Shown piece after piece: positions 1-8,054 of a DNA stretch of 64,000 nt. The notes beneath the pieces are model-generated. The model was not told the origin of the DNA and ran no database searches. It saw only the letters and a program-made list of their open reading frames with translations. Origin of the DNA: Butyricicoccus sp. Marseille-Q5471 (GTDB taxonomy: Bacteria; Bacillota; Clostridia; Oscillospirales; Butyricicoccaceae). Numbering within the stretch: position 1 is the stretch's first letter; the number at the start of each line of letters is the position of its first letter. Location: assembly GCF_951230135.1 (NCBI RefSeq), contig NZ_CATNVC010000003.1, positions 248,001 to 312,000 of the forward strand, given 5' to 3'. Made by a program: the position numbers and the translations under genes.

Positions 1-562
1 TGATGTCGAACGCGCCCAGATGGTGCTGCGGACGGCTGCACACATCGCCCCGCAGGGCGACATAGCGGGCGGACACCCCGTTTCGCCGCGCGTTTTCCCG
101 GGAAACAAGCAGCGCCTCATCCGAAATATCCACCGCGGTCACGTGGGCATCCTCCACCTCGTGCGCGAGCGCCACGCCGATGCAGCCCGAGCCGCAGCAC
201 AGGTCGAGCACGCGGGGATTAACCACCTGCCGCGCCCGCTCGATGGCAAGCTCACACAGGCGCTCGGTGTCCGACCGCGGGATGAGCACATCGGGCGTGA
301 CCTTGAAGGTCAACCCATAGAAATCCCATTCGCCAAGCACATAGGCCAGCGGCTCGCCGTCCAGACAACGGTCGCAAAGCAGATTGGCATAGTCGACGGT
401 CGCGTCGTCTAAGTAGCAGTGCCCCCAGTCGGCGGTCTTGCGCTTGTCCGCCTTGCACGCATAAGCGGTCAGCTCCCGCGCCTCAAGCGACGGCTGCGGA
501 GAGCCGCCCTCCTTAAAGCGCTTGAATAGCTGCATGTACACATCATTAATCGTCTTGGTCAA
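1..562 (-). CDS. prmC: Peptide chain release factor N5-glutamine methyltransferase (partial)
   Basis: SAM-dependent methylase that modifies the Gln of the GGQ loop of release factors. Reading the minus strand, I see the family's PRSDTE segment and then motif I VLDLCCGSGCIGVAL, followed by a DAHVTAVDIS strand. The frame runs off the left edge just after GAFDI, immediately before the expected NPPY catalytic motif, so the C-terminal third is missing. I choose a TTG start at 562 because AGGGGGTGAAGG lies just upstream; the next in-frame ATG, nine codons in, has no comparable ribosome site. It follows the DUF1385 gene by 25 bases and is probably cotranscribed. Its substrate gene prfA lies about 55 kb away at 55.5 kb, although the two are often adjacent in Firmicutes. 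Confidence 0.9.
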   Translation of the reverse strand, partial: MTKTINDVYMQLFKRFKEGGSPQPSLEARELTAYACKADKRKTADWGHCYLDDATVDYANLLCDRCLDGEPLAYVLGEWDFYGLTFKVTPDVLIPRSDTERLCELAIERARQVVNPRVLDLCCGSGCIGVALAHEVEDAHVTAVDISDEALLVSRENARRNGVSARYVALRGDVCSRPQHHLGAFDI

Positions 563-587
563 ACCTTCACCCCCTGCGCGTTTTCTG

Positions 588-1520
588 TTACCAGTTATCC
601 GACCCGTCGGTCGGAATGACAGCCTGCATGCCCGTGATTGCGACCTCAATCATCGAATCGTCCGGCTCAAACACGGTCAGTCGCTGAATCATCAGTCCTG
701 GCCAGCGCAGCGCGCGGGTGAATGTGTTGTCCACACGGCCGGCAAAGCGGTTGCACTCATACGACAGGCCGACGACCAGCGGCAGCAGCACCAGATGCGC
801 CAGCATACGCAGAAAAGGATTGGTGATATCGACAATCGAAAACACGATCGACGAGACAATCGTTGCGATGATGATCAGCACGAACATAAAGCTTGTGCCG
901 CAGCGCGGATGGAACCGACCCTGACGACGGACGTTTTCGACCGTCAGCTCGTCGCCCGCTTCGTAGCAAAAGATGGTCTTGTGCTCCGCGCCGTGGTATT
1001 CAAAGGTGCGGCGGATATCCTTCATATGCGACACCGACCACATGAACAGCAAAAACAGCACGATACGCACGATGCCCTCGAGCACATTGCGTCCGAGCAC
1101 GCCCACACCCGCGGGCAGCAGGCCGCCCAGAAAGCTCGGCAGCAGCATGAACAGCGCGACCGGCAGCGCAATGCCGATGACGGTTGACAGACCCATAATG
1201 AACTTGTTGAGTCCCTCCGAGCCAAACTTCTTTTCCAGCCACAGCTCGAATTTGGAGGGCGGACCGTCGGTCTCCTCGTCCTCGAAGAAGGAGGCGGAGT
1301 AGTTAATGGCCTCGATGCCGTCCTTCATCGCGGTGAACAGGCTGTATGCGCCGCGCAGCACGGGCTTTTTCCAAATGGCAGCCGGCTGCTTGGTTTCCTT
1401 TTCGGTGACAACCAGCGTGCCGTCTGCCTTGCGCACGACCGTGCAGGATTTGTTCGGCCCCTTCATCACGATGCCTTCGATGACGGCCTGCCCACCGATC
1501 GTGGTTTTTTTATTTGACAT
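588..1520 (-). CDS. DUF1385 family membrane protein (YqhQ-like)
   Basis: A 310-residue protein of the DUF1385/YqhQ family, whose biochemical role is not established. It begins with the family-typical GGQAVIEGIVMKGP segment and continues with a conserved cytoplasmic part. About four hydrophobic segments follow: around residues 108-138, 145-163, 211-235 and 238-256. The family signature YHGAEHKTIFCYEAG followed by HPRCGTSFMF is intact. The start is ATG with GGAGAAGC upstream. The gene begins 3 bases after the sensor kinase stop and is followed by prmC, a neighbour pair known from many Firmicutes. Family assignment is secure; function is unknown. Confidence 0.9.
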   Translation of the reverse strand: MSNKKTTIGGQAVIEGIVMKGPNKSCTVVRKADGTLVVTEKETKQPAAIWKKPVLRGAYSLFTAMKDGIEAINYSASFFEDEETDGPPSKFELWLEKKFGSEGLNKFIMGLSTVIGIALPVALFMLLPSFLGGLLPAGVGVLGRNVLEGIVRIVLFLLFMWSVSHMKDIRRTFEYHGAEHKTIFCYEAGDELTVENVRRQGRFHPRCGTSFMFVLIIIATIVSSIVFSIVDITNPFLRMLAHLVLLPLVVGLSYECNRFAGRVDNTFTRALRWPGLMIQRLTVFEPDDSMIEVAITGMQAVIPTDGSDNW

Positions 1521-1523
1521 GGG

Positions 1524-3032
1524 TTATGCTTCTCCTTCCGTTTCGGACGGCTTTGCGATGGTCTGCGTATCGGCCACAGGCAGCGCGATGGTCACGGTCG
1601 TGCCCTCGCCTACCTTCGAGTCAATCGTCAGCGAGCCGCCGTGCAGGTTTACGATTTCGTCGGTGACGGCAAGGCCGATGCCGCTGCCGCGCCGCTTGCT
1701 CGAACCCTTATAAAACTTCTCTTTGACGAAGGGCAGCTCGGCTTCGGGAATGCCTGCGCCGTAGTCGCGCACACTGACCAGCACCTTGCCCGCCTCGCGG
1801 CACAGCGTGATGTCGATGCGGTTGCCGTCCGCGCCGTACTTGGCGGCGTTGTCGAGAATGTTGAGGAACACCTGCTTCATACGATGTCGGTCGCCGCTGA
1901 CGAAGTAGCTATCATGCTCGTCCTCGTCATAGGTCAGGCGCATGCCGGTGCGCTGCAGCAGGTTTTCATACATATAAACGGCTTCGTACAGCTCAATCGA
2001 CAGGTCAAACAGCTCAATTTCCAGCTTCATCCGGCCGGATTCGATACGCGCAAAGTCCAAAAGCTCCTCCACCATGCGGGTCAGGCGGTTGGCCTCCTTC
2101 TGGATGATGGTCAGACCCTGCATGACCTCCTCCGGGTCCTCGCCGCCGCCCGCGATGAGCGTTTCGCTCCAGCCGCCGATGGCGGTCAGCGGCGTGCGCA
2201 GCTCATGCGAAACCGAGGAGATAAAGTCGTTTTTCATGCGCTCGGCGCGGGAAATCTCGTCGGACATGTAGTTAATCGTGTCGCACAGCTCGCCAATTTC
2301 GTCGTCATAGGTTTTTTGCAGGCGCACGCCGTAGCGGCCGTCCGCAATTTCCTTGGCGATGGTGTTGATTTTGAGCACGGGGCCGACGATGGATTTGATG
2401 AAATAGTTGTTGCTCGCCACGACCAGAATGAGAAAACCCAGACTGCACAGCGAGGTCAAGCCGATGATGAACCAAATCTGCCGCTCCGCGATATGGAGCG
2501 AGGAAATAATGCGCACACCGCCGATCAAGTCGCCGTTTTCGGAGAAAAGCGGGGTCGAGACGCTCATCACGCGCTCTTCGGAGAGCGGATCGCGGCCGGT
2601 GAAAATTGCGGTTTTCTGGTCGGTCAGCGCCTGCGACGCATCCTCCGTGGAGGGAGCGCCGCCCGAGGTCAGCCCCGAGGTGGACAGCATGATGCGGTTG
2701 TAGCGGTTTAAAAATTGCAGCTCAACCTTTTCCTTGCCCGCATAATCGAGCACGGTGTTTTCGGCGCGGGCGTAGAACTGGTCGTAGTTTTCCGTCCAGT
2801 CCTTTTGGAACTCACTGGACAAGCCGGTGGCGCGGCGCACCAGATTATCGCGGATTGCCGCATAATAATAGCCCGACACGCCCACCGACACCAAAATCAG
2901 CACCGTCGCCAGAATGACCAGCACAAAGCTGAGTGAATTCATCATCCAGCGGCCCTTAATGCCGCCGGGCGAGTGCTGTACCTTAATTTCGGTCTGCGTA
3001 TCAGGCTTTTTTTTGTTGTTGTGCTTGTTCAT
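1524..3032 (-). CDS. Two-component sensor histidine kinase
   Basis: A 502-residue membrane histidine kinase. Transmembrane segments at about 33-56 and 186-208 bracket an extracytoplasmic sensor domain of about 130 residues. A HAMP linker (about 208-262) follows, then HisKA with the phosphoacceptor box SSVSHELRTPLTA (His276). The ATPase domain has N-box NILDNAAKYG, G1 DYGAGIPE and G2 GSGIGLAV. The architecture resembles WalK/PhoR-type kinases. The partner is the OmpR-family regulator encoded just upstream at 3229-3918. Between the two lies the hairpin-rich repeat element at 3091-3223, which could uncouple kinase from regulator expression. The stimulus cannot be told from sequence. Confidence 0.93.
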   Translation of the reverse strand: MNKHNNKKKPDTQTEIKVQHSPGGIKGRWMMNSLSFVLVILATVLILVSVGVSGYYYAAIRDNLVRRATGLSSEFQKDWTENYDQFYARAENTVLDYAGKEKVELQFLNRYNRIMLSTSGLTSGGAPSTEDASQALTDQKTAIFTGRDPLSEERVMSVSTPLFSENGDLIGGVRIISSLHIAERQIWFIIGLTSLCSLGFLILVVASNNYFIKSIVGPVLKINTIAKEIADGRYGVRLQKTYDDEIGELCDTINYMSDEISRAERMKNDFISSVSHELRTPLTAIGGWSETLIAGGGEDPEEVMQGLTIIQKEANRLTRMVEELLDFARIESGRMKLEIELFDLSIELYEAVYMYENLLQRTGMRLTYDEDEHDSYFVSGDRHRMKQVFLNILDNAAKYGADGNRIDITLCREAGKVLVSVRDYGAGIPEAELPFVKEKFYKGSSKRRGSGIGLAVTDEIVNLHGGSLTIDSKVGEGTTVTIALPVADTQTIAKPSETEGEA

Positions 3033-3090
3033 AGGTTCGTGCCTTCCCCGCGCGCCGCGCGCATAAAATAGGAAACCGCCCCGCGGTTTT

Positions 3091-3223
3091 CATAAAAAGT
3101 CAGGACATGCGCCTGACTTTTTATACCCCGACCCAGCCGCCTCGGGCGGCGTCCTGGGGGTATCGCAGGGTGGTTTCTTCGGAACCGCCCTGCGTATCCA
3201 GGGGGAATTGGATTCCCCCTGGA
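3091..3223 (-). repeat. Modular hairpin repeat, copy A (after response regulator)
   Basis: Read on the minus strand, this element starts 5 bases after the response-regulator stop. It holds four successive hairpins: a CCAGGGGG/CCCCCTGG stem, a GCAGGGCGGTT/AACCACCCTGC stem flanked by ATAC and GATAC, a GCCGCC/GGCGGC stem followed by TGGGTCGGGGT, and an AAAAAGTCAGG stem with loop CGCATGT. The same succession occurs after gyrA (44701-44831). Linkers and loops are conserved while stems differ by paired changes, which suggests selection on RNA structure. A further hairpin with a T-rich end follows at 3071-3091 and may act as a terminator or attenuator before the kinase gene. Confidence 0.8.
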
Positions 3224-3228
3224 ACTAT

Positions 3229-3918
3229 TTATCCTTCCCACATATACCCATACCCGCGCACGGTGACGATGTGGCTCGGATCGGCCGGATCGTCCTCAAT
3301 CTTGATGCGCAGACGGCGGATGTTCACGTCAACAATCTTCAGTTCGCCCACATAGTGGTGTCCCCACACCATTTCAAGCAAATCATCGCGGCTGAGCGCC
3401 TTGCCGATGTTCTCCATAAACGCCTTCAACAGGCCGTATTCAATCTGCGTCAGCTCGATTTTAATGCCGTTTTTCAGCACCTCACGTGCGCGCAGGTTGA
3501 GCTTGAACGGGCCGGACTTAATCACGTCCTCCTCCGAGAAGGGCGAACCCGAAACACGGCGGTACAGCGCGTCCACACGGGCGGCCAGCTCAATCACCGA
3601 GAAGGGCTTGGTCACATAATCGTCCGCACCGTTCATCAGCCCGGTCACCTTGTCGGCCTCCTGCGTGCGTGCCGTCAGCATGATAACGCCCGCCGCATAC
3701 CCCGCGGCGCGCATCGCACGGCAGACCTCGTAACCGTCAATGCCGGGCAGCATCACGTCCAGCACGGCGACTGCGATGTCCTGATTTGCATGATATTGCT
3801 CAAGCGCCTGCTCGCCGGTCTCTGCCTCGATGACCTCATAACCCGAACGCTTTAAGTTTAAAACCAAAAAGGAACGGATATTTTCTTCATCTTCGAGTAC
3901 CAGGATCTTGCGTTTCAT
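3229..3918 (-). CDS. OmpR/PhoB-family response regulator
   Basis: A 229-residue response regulator. The receiver domain (about 1-120) has the acidic pair DE at 10-11, phosphoacceptor Asp54 in AVLDVMLPG, the LTAR switch segment and the VTKPF lysine. The C-terminal winged helix (about 130-228) ends in the typical RRLRIKIEDDP...VRGYGY recognition and wing pattern. The ATG has AGGAGG 7 bases upstream. It is encoded 47 bases downstream of the lipoprotein gene and upstream of its kinase, so lipoprotein, regulator and kinase may form one signalling unit. Target genes are unknown. Confidence 0.94.
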   Translation of the reverse strand: MKRKILVLEDEENIRSFLVLNLKRSGYEVIEAETGEQALEQYHANQDIAVAVLDVMLPGIDGYEVCRAMRAAGYAAGVIMLTARTQEADKVTGLMNGADDYVTKPFSVIELAARVDALYRRVSGSPFSEEDVIKSGPFKLNLRAREVLKNGIKIELTQIEYGLLKAFMENIGKALSRDDLLEMVWGHHYVGELKIVDVNIRRLRIKIEDDPADPSHIVTVRGYGYMWEG

Positions 3919-3964
3919 TTTTGTTCCTCCTATTATTTATCAATCCATCCCCGAAAAAACGGGG

Positions 3965-5299
3965 TCATGTGTTCCACGATGTTGCAATCAGTTTGAATCG
4001 TGCGCGAATTCCCGATTCGTCGATTCGGATGCCGGCCTGTCCGCTCACATCATCAATGCGGGCGAAAAAGACAGCCTTATCGGTTTCCGCCAGCTGAATG
4101 ACATTCTCGCGCGAGGCGTAGGTGTCACGCAGCGTGCCGGTCGCACAGTAAATCGAAAAGAGCGGCAGGCTTTGATTTGCATTGACATACTGCGAAAAAT
4201 GCACGGCGGTCAGGCCGCTTTCGCTCGATTTGACGGCGGTAATCTGGTCGTGCCATGCGTTGTCGATGGTAAACTGCCATTCCTCCGACACGTTCTGGTA
4301 CGTGGTCATGACGCGCTGCGGCTGGCTGGCCGGCCCATAGACATACCAATCAAGCATGAAGAGCGCGTCCGCCGCGGCGGCATTTTCATAACCCGCCATC
4401 AGTGTGGCGCGAGGCAGCTCGGTGATGCCGTCGGCGTTGATGTCGCGCGCATAGACCGAAACCGGCCGATACGTACCGAAGGTTGCCGCGGCTTCGCCGT
4501 CGAGCGTGATATTATGCAGCTGTCCGTCGCTGAAGACGAAAATATCGGTCATCAGGCCGACGCCGCTTTCGGTTTTCTCCTCCGCAAAGACGGCGGGGGT
4601 ATGGTTTGCCACGCGGCCGCCGGTCATGCTCATCACGCTGACCGCCTCCGCATTGGTCGGCGCAGTGCCGGCAAGCACCAGCTCGCCCCGCTGATATTGA
4701 TACAGCCGCGCCGCACGCTTGCCGGATTCGTCCGCGCCGAGCAGCAGCAAATCCTGTGCGCCGTCGCCGTCCAAATCGGCCAGCTCCATTGCGGTGTATT
4801 CAGTTTCGAGCAGCACCTTGGGTGCGCCCTCCTCGTTTAGGGTGCACACGCTCAGCGCGCCTGTTCCCTCGGTCGACTGCTTCCATGCGATGACGATGCC
4901 GCGGCGGCCGTCCGGCGCAATGACCGGATACTCGACCGACTGAATCGCCACGCCCGCGCCGACGATTGAGCCGGTGGTCACGTAAGCCTCATCCTGCTTT
5001 TTATGAATGTAGACGCTGAACTGGCTGCCGCCCGCGCCCGGGTTGCTGGCAAAAAAGGAAATCGCCTCGTCCACCCCGTCGCCGTCCAAATCGGCAAGCT
5101 GTACGGTTGAGCGGTTTTGACCGCCGATGGGTGCGGTATAGTTCTGCGTCGCCTGGATTTTTTTCAGTTCTTCTTCAAGCGATTTGTAGTTTGCAGAAGC
5201 CTGCGGTGCGGCGAGCAAATCGTCGCCCGAGGGGAAGGTGCAGCCGGAAAGCACGCTCAGCATCGCAAGCAGCAAACAAAGATATTTAAAGGGTTTCAT
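3965..5299 (-). CDS. FG-GAP/VCBS-type repeat lipoprotein
   Basis: A 444-residue predicted lipoprotein. The N-terminus has a short basic region, a hydrophobic stretch and a lipobox ending LSGC (Cys at about residue 19). The mature part holds calcium-binding-like FG-GAP loops: LADLDGDGVDEA, LADLDGDGAQDLLLLG and ARDINADGITELP. This suggests a beta-propeller fold exposed on the outer face of the membrane. The gene precedes the response regulator by 47 bases in the same orientation, so it may be an accessory sensor for that system. This link is inference. No catalytic motif is visible. Confidence 0.8.
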   Translation of the reverse strand: MKPFKYLCLLLAMLSVLSGCTFPSGDDLLAAPQASANYKSLEEELKKIQATQNYTAPIGGQNRSTVQLADLDGDGVDEAISFFASNPGAGGSQFSVYIHKKQDEAYVTTGSIVGAGVAIQSVEYPVIAPDGRRGIVIAWKQSTEGTGALSVCTLNEEGAPKVLLETEYTAMELADLDGDGAQDLLLLGADESGKRAARLYQYQRGELVLAGTAPTNAEAVSVMSMTGGRVANHTPAVFAEEKTESGVGLMTDIFVFSDGQLHNITLDGEAAATFGTYRPVSVYARDINADGITELPRATLMAGYENAAAADALFMLDWYVYGPASQPQRVMTTYQNVSEEWQFTIDNAWHDQITAVKSSESGLTAVHFSQYVNANQSLPLFSIYCATGTLRDTYASRENVIQLAETDKAVFFARIDDVSGQAGIRIDESGIRARFKLIATSWNT

Positions 5300-5411
5300 T
5301 TGAGCTCCCGTTTCTCGGTTTTGACAAACACTTATACAGATTTAGTATATCACAAAGCCCCATTATTGGATATAACAATTTAAAGAAATTCCCGCTCATT
5401 TTCATCATGCA

Positions 5412-5441
5412 TTGACAAGACCCTTGCCATCAGGGTATACT
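5412..5441 (+). promoter_or_regulatory. Sigma-A promoter of tRNA-Leu
   Basis: TTGACA (5412-5417), an 18-base spacer and TATACT (5436-5441), ending 10 bases before the tRNA. The match to consensus is close, as expected for a stable-RNA promoter. Confidence 0.85.
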
Positions 5442-5451
5442 ATAACTGCAT

Positions 5452-5536
5452 GCGGGTATGGCGGAATTGGCAGACGCGCCAGATTTAGGTTCTGGTGTTG
5501 CAAGACGTGCAGGTTCAAGTCCTGTTACCCGCACCA
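5452..5536 (+). tRNA. tRNA-Leu (anticodon TAG)
   Basis: An 85-base cloverleaf. The acceptor arms GCGGGTA/TACCCGC pair perfectly, followed by discriminator A and an encoded CCA. The anticodon arm is CCAGA-TTTAGGT-TCTGG with anticodon TAG (reads CTA/CTN Leu). A long variable arm typical of class II tRNAs is present, and the T-arm contains GGTTCAAGTCC. It is transcribed from its own promoter on the plus strand, against its minus-strand surroundings, and ends in a strong terminator. An AT-rich islet begins right after it, as often seen at tRNA integration sites. Confidence 0.97.
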
Positions 5537-5537
5537 A

Positions 5538-5572
5538 AAAACCATCAATCAGAAATGATTGATGGTTTTTAT
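5538..5572 (+). terminator. Rho-independent terminator of tRNA-Leu
   Basis: A perfect 14-bp stem (AAAACCATCAATCA and its complement) with a GAAA tetraloop, running into a T tract. Confidence 0.9.
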
Positions 5573-5622
5573 TTTATGTGCTATTATTGCAGTAAAGGTT
5601 GTTTATATAATAGGTGGTAAAA

Positions 5623-6204
5623 ATGGAGTTGTATGTTTCAAGACATGGGGAAACACTCGCAAATATTGAAAAACGATTAGCAGGTAGCAAATCGGATTCA
5701 CCTTTAACAGAAAAAGGGATTATGCAAGCTAAAGAATTGGGACAAAATTTGAATAGTATTTCATTTGATGTGGTATATAGTAGTCCTTTACAACGTGCTG
5801 TTAATACTGTAAACATAGCATTTGACAATAAATATATAATTAATGTTGATGATCGTTTGTCTGAAATTAATTTAGGTGTTATGGATGGAATGACGTACGA
5901 TGAGGCTTCATTAAAGTTTCCACAATCAGGAATGCGATTCTTTACAGACCCTAAAACATATGAACCTGTAGTTAATGGTGAATCACTTCATGATATGATA
6001 GCAAGGATTTCTTACTTTTTAGATGATCTTATTAAAAAAGATTATGATAAAGTATTCGTTATGACACATGGAATGGCTTTACGTGTATTATACTCGTGTA
6101 CAAAGTCAAAGTCGATATTTGAAATAGACAAAGCTCCTATATATTCAAATTGTGAAGTTGTTCGTTATACATATGATAATGGTATGTGGATATTAAATAT
6201 ATAA
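5623..6204 (+). CDS. Histidine phosphatase family protein (phosphoglycerate mutase-like)
   Basis: A protein of about 193 residues in the histidine phosphatase superfamily. The N-terminal catalytic signature is VSRHGETLAN (RHG with the acceptor His). Further conserved points are SSPLQRA, the LSEINLGVMDG segment and a later VMTHGMALR containing the second active-site His. The substrate is unknown; family members act on sugar phosphates, cobalamin precursors or phosphoproteins. I prefer the ATG at 5623 because AGGTGG lies 7 bases upstream; the GTG at 5614 overlaps that site. Codon use is strikingly AT-rich compared with all neighbours, and the gene sits just behind a tRNA, so recent acquisition is likely. 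Confidence 0.88.
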   Translation: MELYVSRHGETLANIEKRLAGSKSDSPLTEKGIMQAKELGQNLNSISFDVVYSSPLQRAVNTVNIAFDNKYIINVDDRLSEINLGVMDGMTYDEASLKFPQSGMRFFTDPKTYEPVVNGESLHDMIARISYFLDDLIKKDYDKVFVMTHGMALRVLYSCTKSKSIFEIDKAPIYSNCEVVRYTYDNGMWILNI

Positions 6205-6303
6205 AACATAACTGCGACAAATTTTCTCTTAATCAGCAACCATCACAACGCAAAATGAGCATAATCTTACCCAAAGCATAAATCTATTTTCCCCCATGGA
6301 TGC

Positions 6304-6345
6304 AAAAAAGGCCTAACTTCCACCAAAAGGAAGTCAGGCCTTTTT
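6304..6345. terminator. Bidirectional terminator after histidine phosphatase
   Basis: A long stem, AAGGCCTaACTTCC against GGAAGTcAGGCCTT, flanked by an A tract on the left and a T tract on the right, so it can act in both directions. It closes the phosphatase transcript. Confidence 0.88.
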
Positions 6346-6408
6346 ATTGTACAGGGCGTGATAGAATGGAATCGGGTTGTTTCTATTTGACGCAGTGAGG
6401 GAAATTTA

Positions 6409-6606
6409 ATAAAAAGAAAATATTCCCAAGAAGAAATTCAGCAACACATGATGGGACGAATATATTACAATAAAGATGATTGGAATCTTTTCGTAAGGAG
6501 AAAAGGTCTTTATTCTTGGACTATGAATTTAGCTCATGTGCGGAGTTGGATCATAACAGGTGCATTCGCACTTTTAATTGTTGCTATAGTATTATTTCTC
6601 TTTTGA
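6409..6606 (+). CDS. Small DUF5808-like membrane protein, apparent ATA start
   Basis: A 65-codon frame reading KRKYSQEEIQQHMMGRIYYN, then DDWNLFVRRKGLYSWTMNLA, ending in a single hydrophobic helix (WIITGAFALLIVAIVLFLF). The YYNKDD...F/VxRRxG...WTMNLAHxxxW pattern resembles DUF5808 membrane proteins; this match is from memory. No ATG, GTG or TTG exists at the expected N-terminus. Instead an ATA codon at 6409 sits 7 bases after a good GAGGG ribosome site. The first in-frame ATG (6448) is 13 codons in, lacks a clear ribosome site and would remove the conserved KYSQEEI segment. It may be a rare ATA start or an ATG inactivated by one mutation. Confidence 0.55.
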   Translation: MKRKYSQEEIQQHMMGRIYYNKDDWNLFVRRKGLYSWTMNLAHVRSWIITGAFALLIVAIVLFLF

Positions 6607-6906
6607 GCATACTCCCCCCACCACCGCAAACAATATTTCCTCCCCATTATCACCCGGCAGAGCGCATTGCGCTGCGGCTATCCTGATGGACTGCGAATGT
6701 GAAACATTTTTCATCACCTCCTGCTGCACTGTATGATGTCATCATATATAATAGAATATTCATTTATTTGATATCGAGGATTTTTCTATAGTTTTTAATT
6801 TGACCTTTTTTTTGCGCGCAAGGTGATAAAATCCCCCTTGTCAGAGTAATCTGTGGGTTGAAATGATATCAAATGAATGAACATTCACCAAAATACACCG
6901 CAAAAC
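6607..6906. other. Non-coding AT-rich stretch
   Basis: I see no gene here. It joins the end of the plus-strand islet to the 3' end of the minus-strand AEC transporter transcript. It is AT-rich from about 6720 to 6870, and no long reading frame has a ribosome site or family features. Confidence 0.6.
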
Positions 6907-6946
6907 AATACCCGGCGGCGTCCCATCACGGACGCCGCCGGGTATT
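6907..6946 (-). terminator. Terminator of the AEC transporter transcript
   Basis: A perfect 17-bp stem (AATACCCGGCGGCGTCC and its complement) with a 6-base loop. On the minus strand it is followed by TTGTTTTG. It lies 92 bases after the transporter stop codon. Confidence 0.88.
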
Positions 6947-7038
6947 ATTCTGCCCGAACCCCCGATACAGGTTCCGAAGTCGACCGCATCCAACGGGTGA
7001 GATACAGCGCCCCGCGCATGAAATCGCCTGCCCGATGC

Positions 7039-7962
7039 TCATGTCAGTCCTACCCTGCCGAGCAAAAGCAGCAGCGCCGGAAAGGTGACGGCCATCAACA
7101 GTGTCGTCTGCACAACGGCGCGAGCGGCAAACCCCGGCGCACAGTCATAGCGCTCGGCGTAAATCGCGCCCAGAGAGCCGCATGGCAGCGCGGTCAGCAG
7201 CACGCAGCAAGCCGACGGCACAGCAGGCAGCCGCAGCGCGAGCACGATGCCCAGCATCAGGAGCGGAAACACAAGCAGCCGCAGCGTGCTGACGAGATAC
7301 GACCATGCGTCCCGCAGCAGCTCGGTCGGGCGCATGCGTGTGAAGGCGCAGCCAATCAGCAGCAGCGAGAGCGGCGTGGTCATGCCGCCAATGGACGAAA
7401 CCGCGTCCTGCAGCACGGCTGGCAGACGCAGCGGTGTGAGCACGAGCAGCACGGTTGCGGCCGACGCGACGGTCACCGGCGTTTTGGCGAGCGTTTTGAG
7501 GTCGCACTGTCCCCCGCCCGCGAGCGCGGACACGCCCCAGGTGAAAAAGGTCAGCTGATAGCCGATGTTGTACACCGCGCAGTACAGCACGCCCTCGCTC
7601 CCGAACAGCGCCTGCGCGATCGGAAAGCCGAGAAATGCCGTGTTGGCGAACGCCCCCATGACGACCAGCACGGTGCGCTGGTCCCGCCCGAGGGGCAGTG
7701 TGCACGAGAGCAGCCGCAGGCCGAAAATGGCAAACAGGTAATACCCTGCGGCGAGCAGTGCGGTCGTTTTTAGTCCCGCGGCGAGCGGCGCGGACAGCGT
7801 CACGTCACCCGAAGCCAGAATGGACAGCGGTAAAATCGCAGAGAGCAGCAGCCGCGTCAACCCCTGCTCGATTTCGTCCGGCAGCAGTCCTACCCGCTTG
7901 ACGACGAACCCGAACCCCATCAGCAGCAGGATTTTGAAAATCAGTGGCAGCATTGTTTGCAA
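7039..7962 (-). CDS. AEC family transporter (auxin efflux carrier/malate permease type)
   Basis: A membrane carrier of about 307 residues in the AEC family, which moves organic acids or related anions. Roughly ten hydrophobic segments are visible, starting with MLPLIFKILLLMGFGFVVKR. The family-typical re-entrant features are FANTAFLGFPIAQALFG in the middle and LPCGSLGAIYAERY near the C-terminus. I prefer TTG at 7962 (GGGGAG 7 bases upstream). The ATG three codons later is too far from that site, and the longer upstream reading crosses a terminator. It has its own transcript, bounded by terminators at 7981-8009 and 6907-6946, but lies next to the amino-acid catabolic locus and may export or import a related acid. 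Confidence 0.88.
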   Translation of the reverse strand: MQTMLPLIFKILLLMGFGFVVKRVGLLPDEIEQGLTRLLLSAILPLSILASGDVTLSAPLAAGLKTTALLAAGYYLFAIFGLRLLSCTLPLGRDQRTVLVVMGAFANTAFLGFPIAQALFGSEGVLYCAVYNIGYQLTFFTWGVSALAGGGQCDLKTLAKTPVTVASAATVLLVLTPLRLPAVLQDAVSSIGGMTTPLSLLLIGCAFTRMRPTELLRDAWSYLVSTLRLLVFPLLMLGIVLALRLPAVPSACCVLLTALPCGSLGAIYAERYDCAPGFAARAVVQTTLLMAVTFPALLLLLGRVGLT

Positions 7963-7980
7963 TGTAACTCTCCCCTTTAT

Positions 7981-8009
7981 AAAAAGAGACGGCGTTTGCC
8001 GTCTCTTTT
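7981..8009 (-). terminator. Terminator of the dehydrogenase/racemase operon
   Basis: A perfect stem, AAAAGAGACGGC/GCCGTCTCTTTT, with a GTTT loop. On the minus strand it ends in a T tract. It separates the racemase-family gene from the AEC transporter. Confidence 0.9.
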
Positions 8010-8054
8010 GTCTTTCCAGAACGTGTTCGCGCCGCCGGAAGGTTTGTTCAAAAA

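Noticed and set aside
5300-6900. Integrated element with att direct repeats at tRNA-Leu
   Set aside because: I could not find a repeated tRNA 3' end downstream and no integrase or phage gene; kept only as a possible transfer islet.
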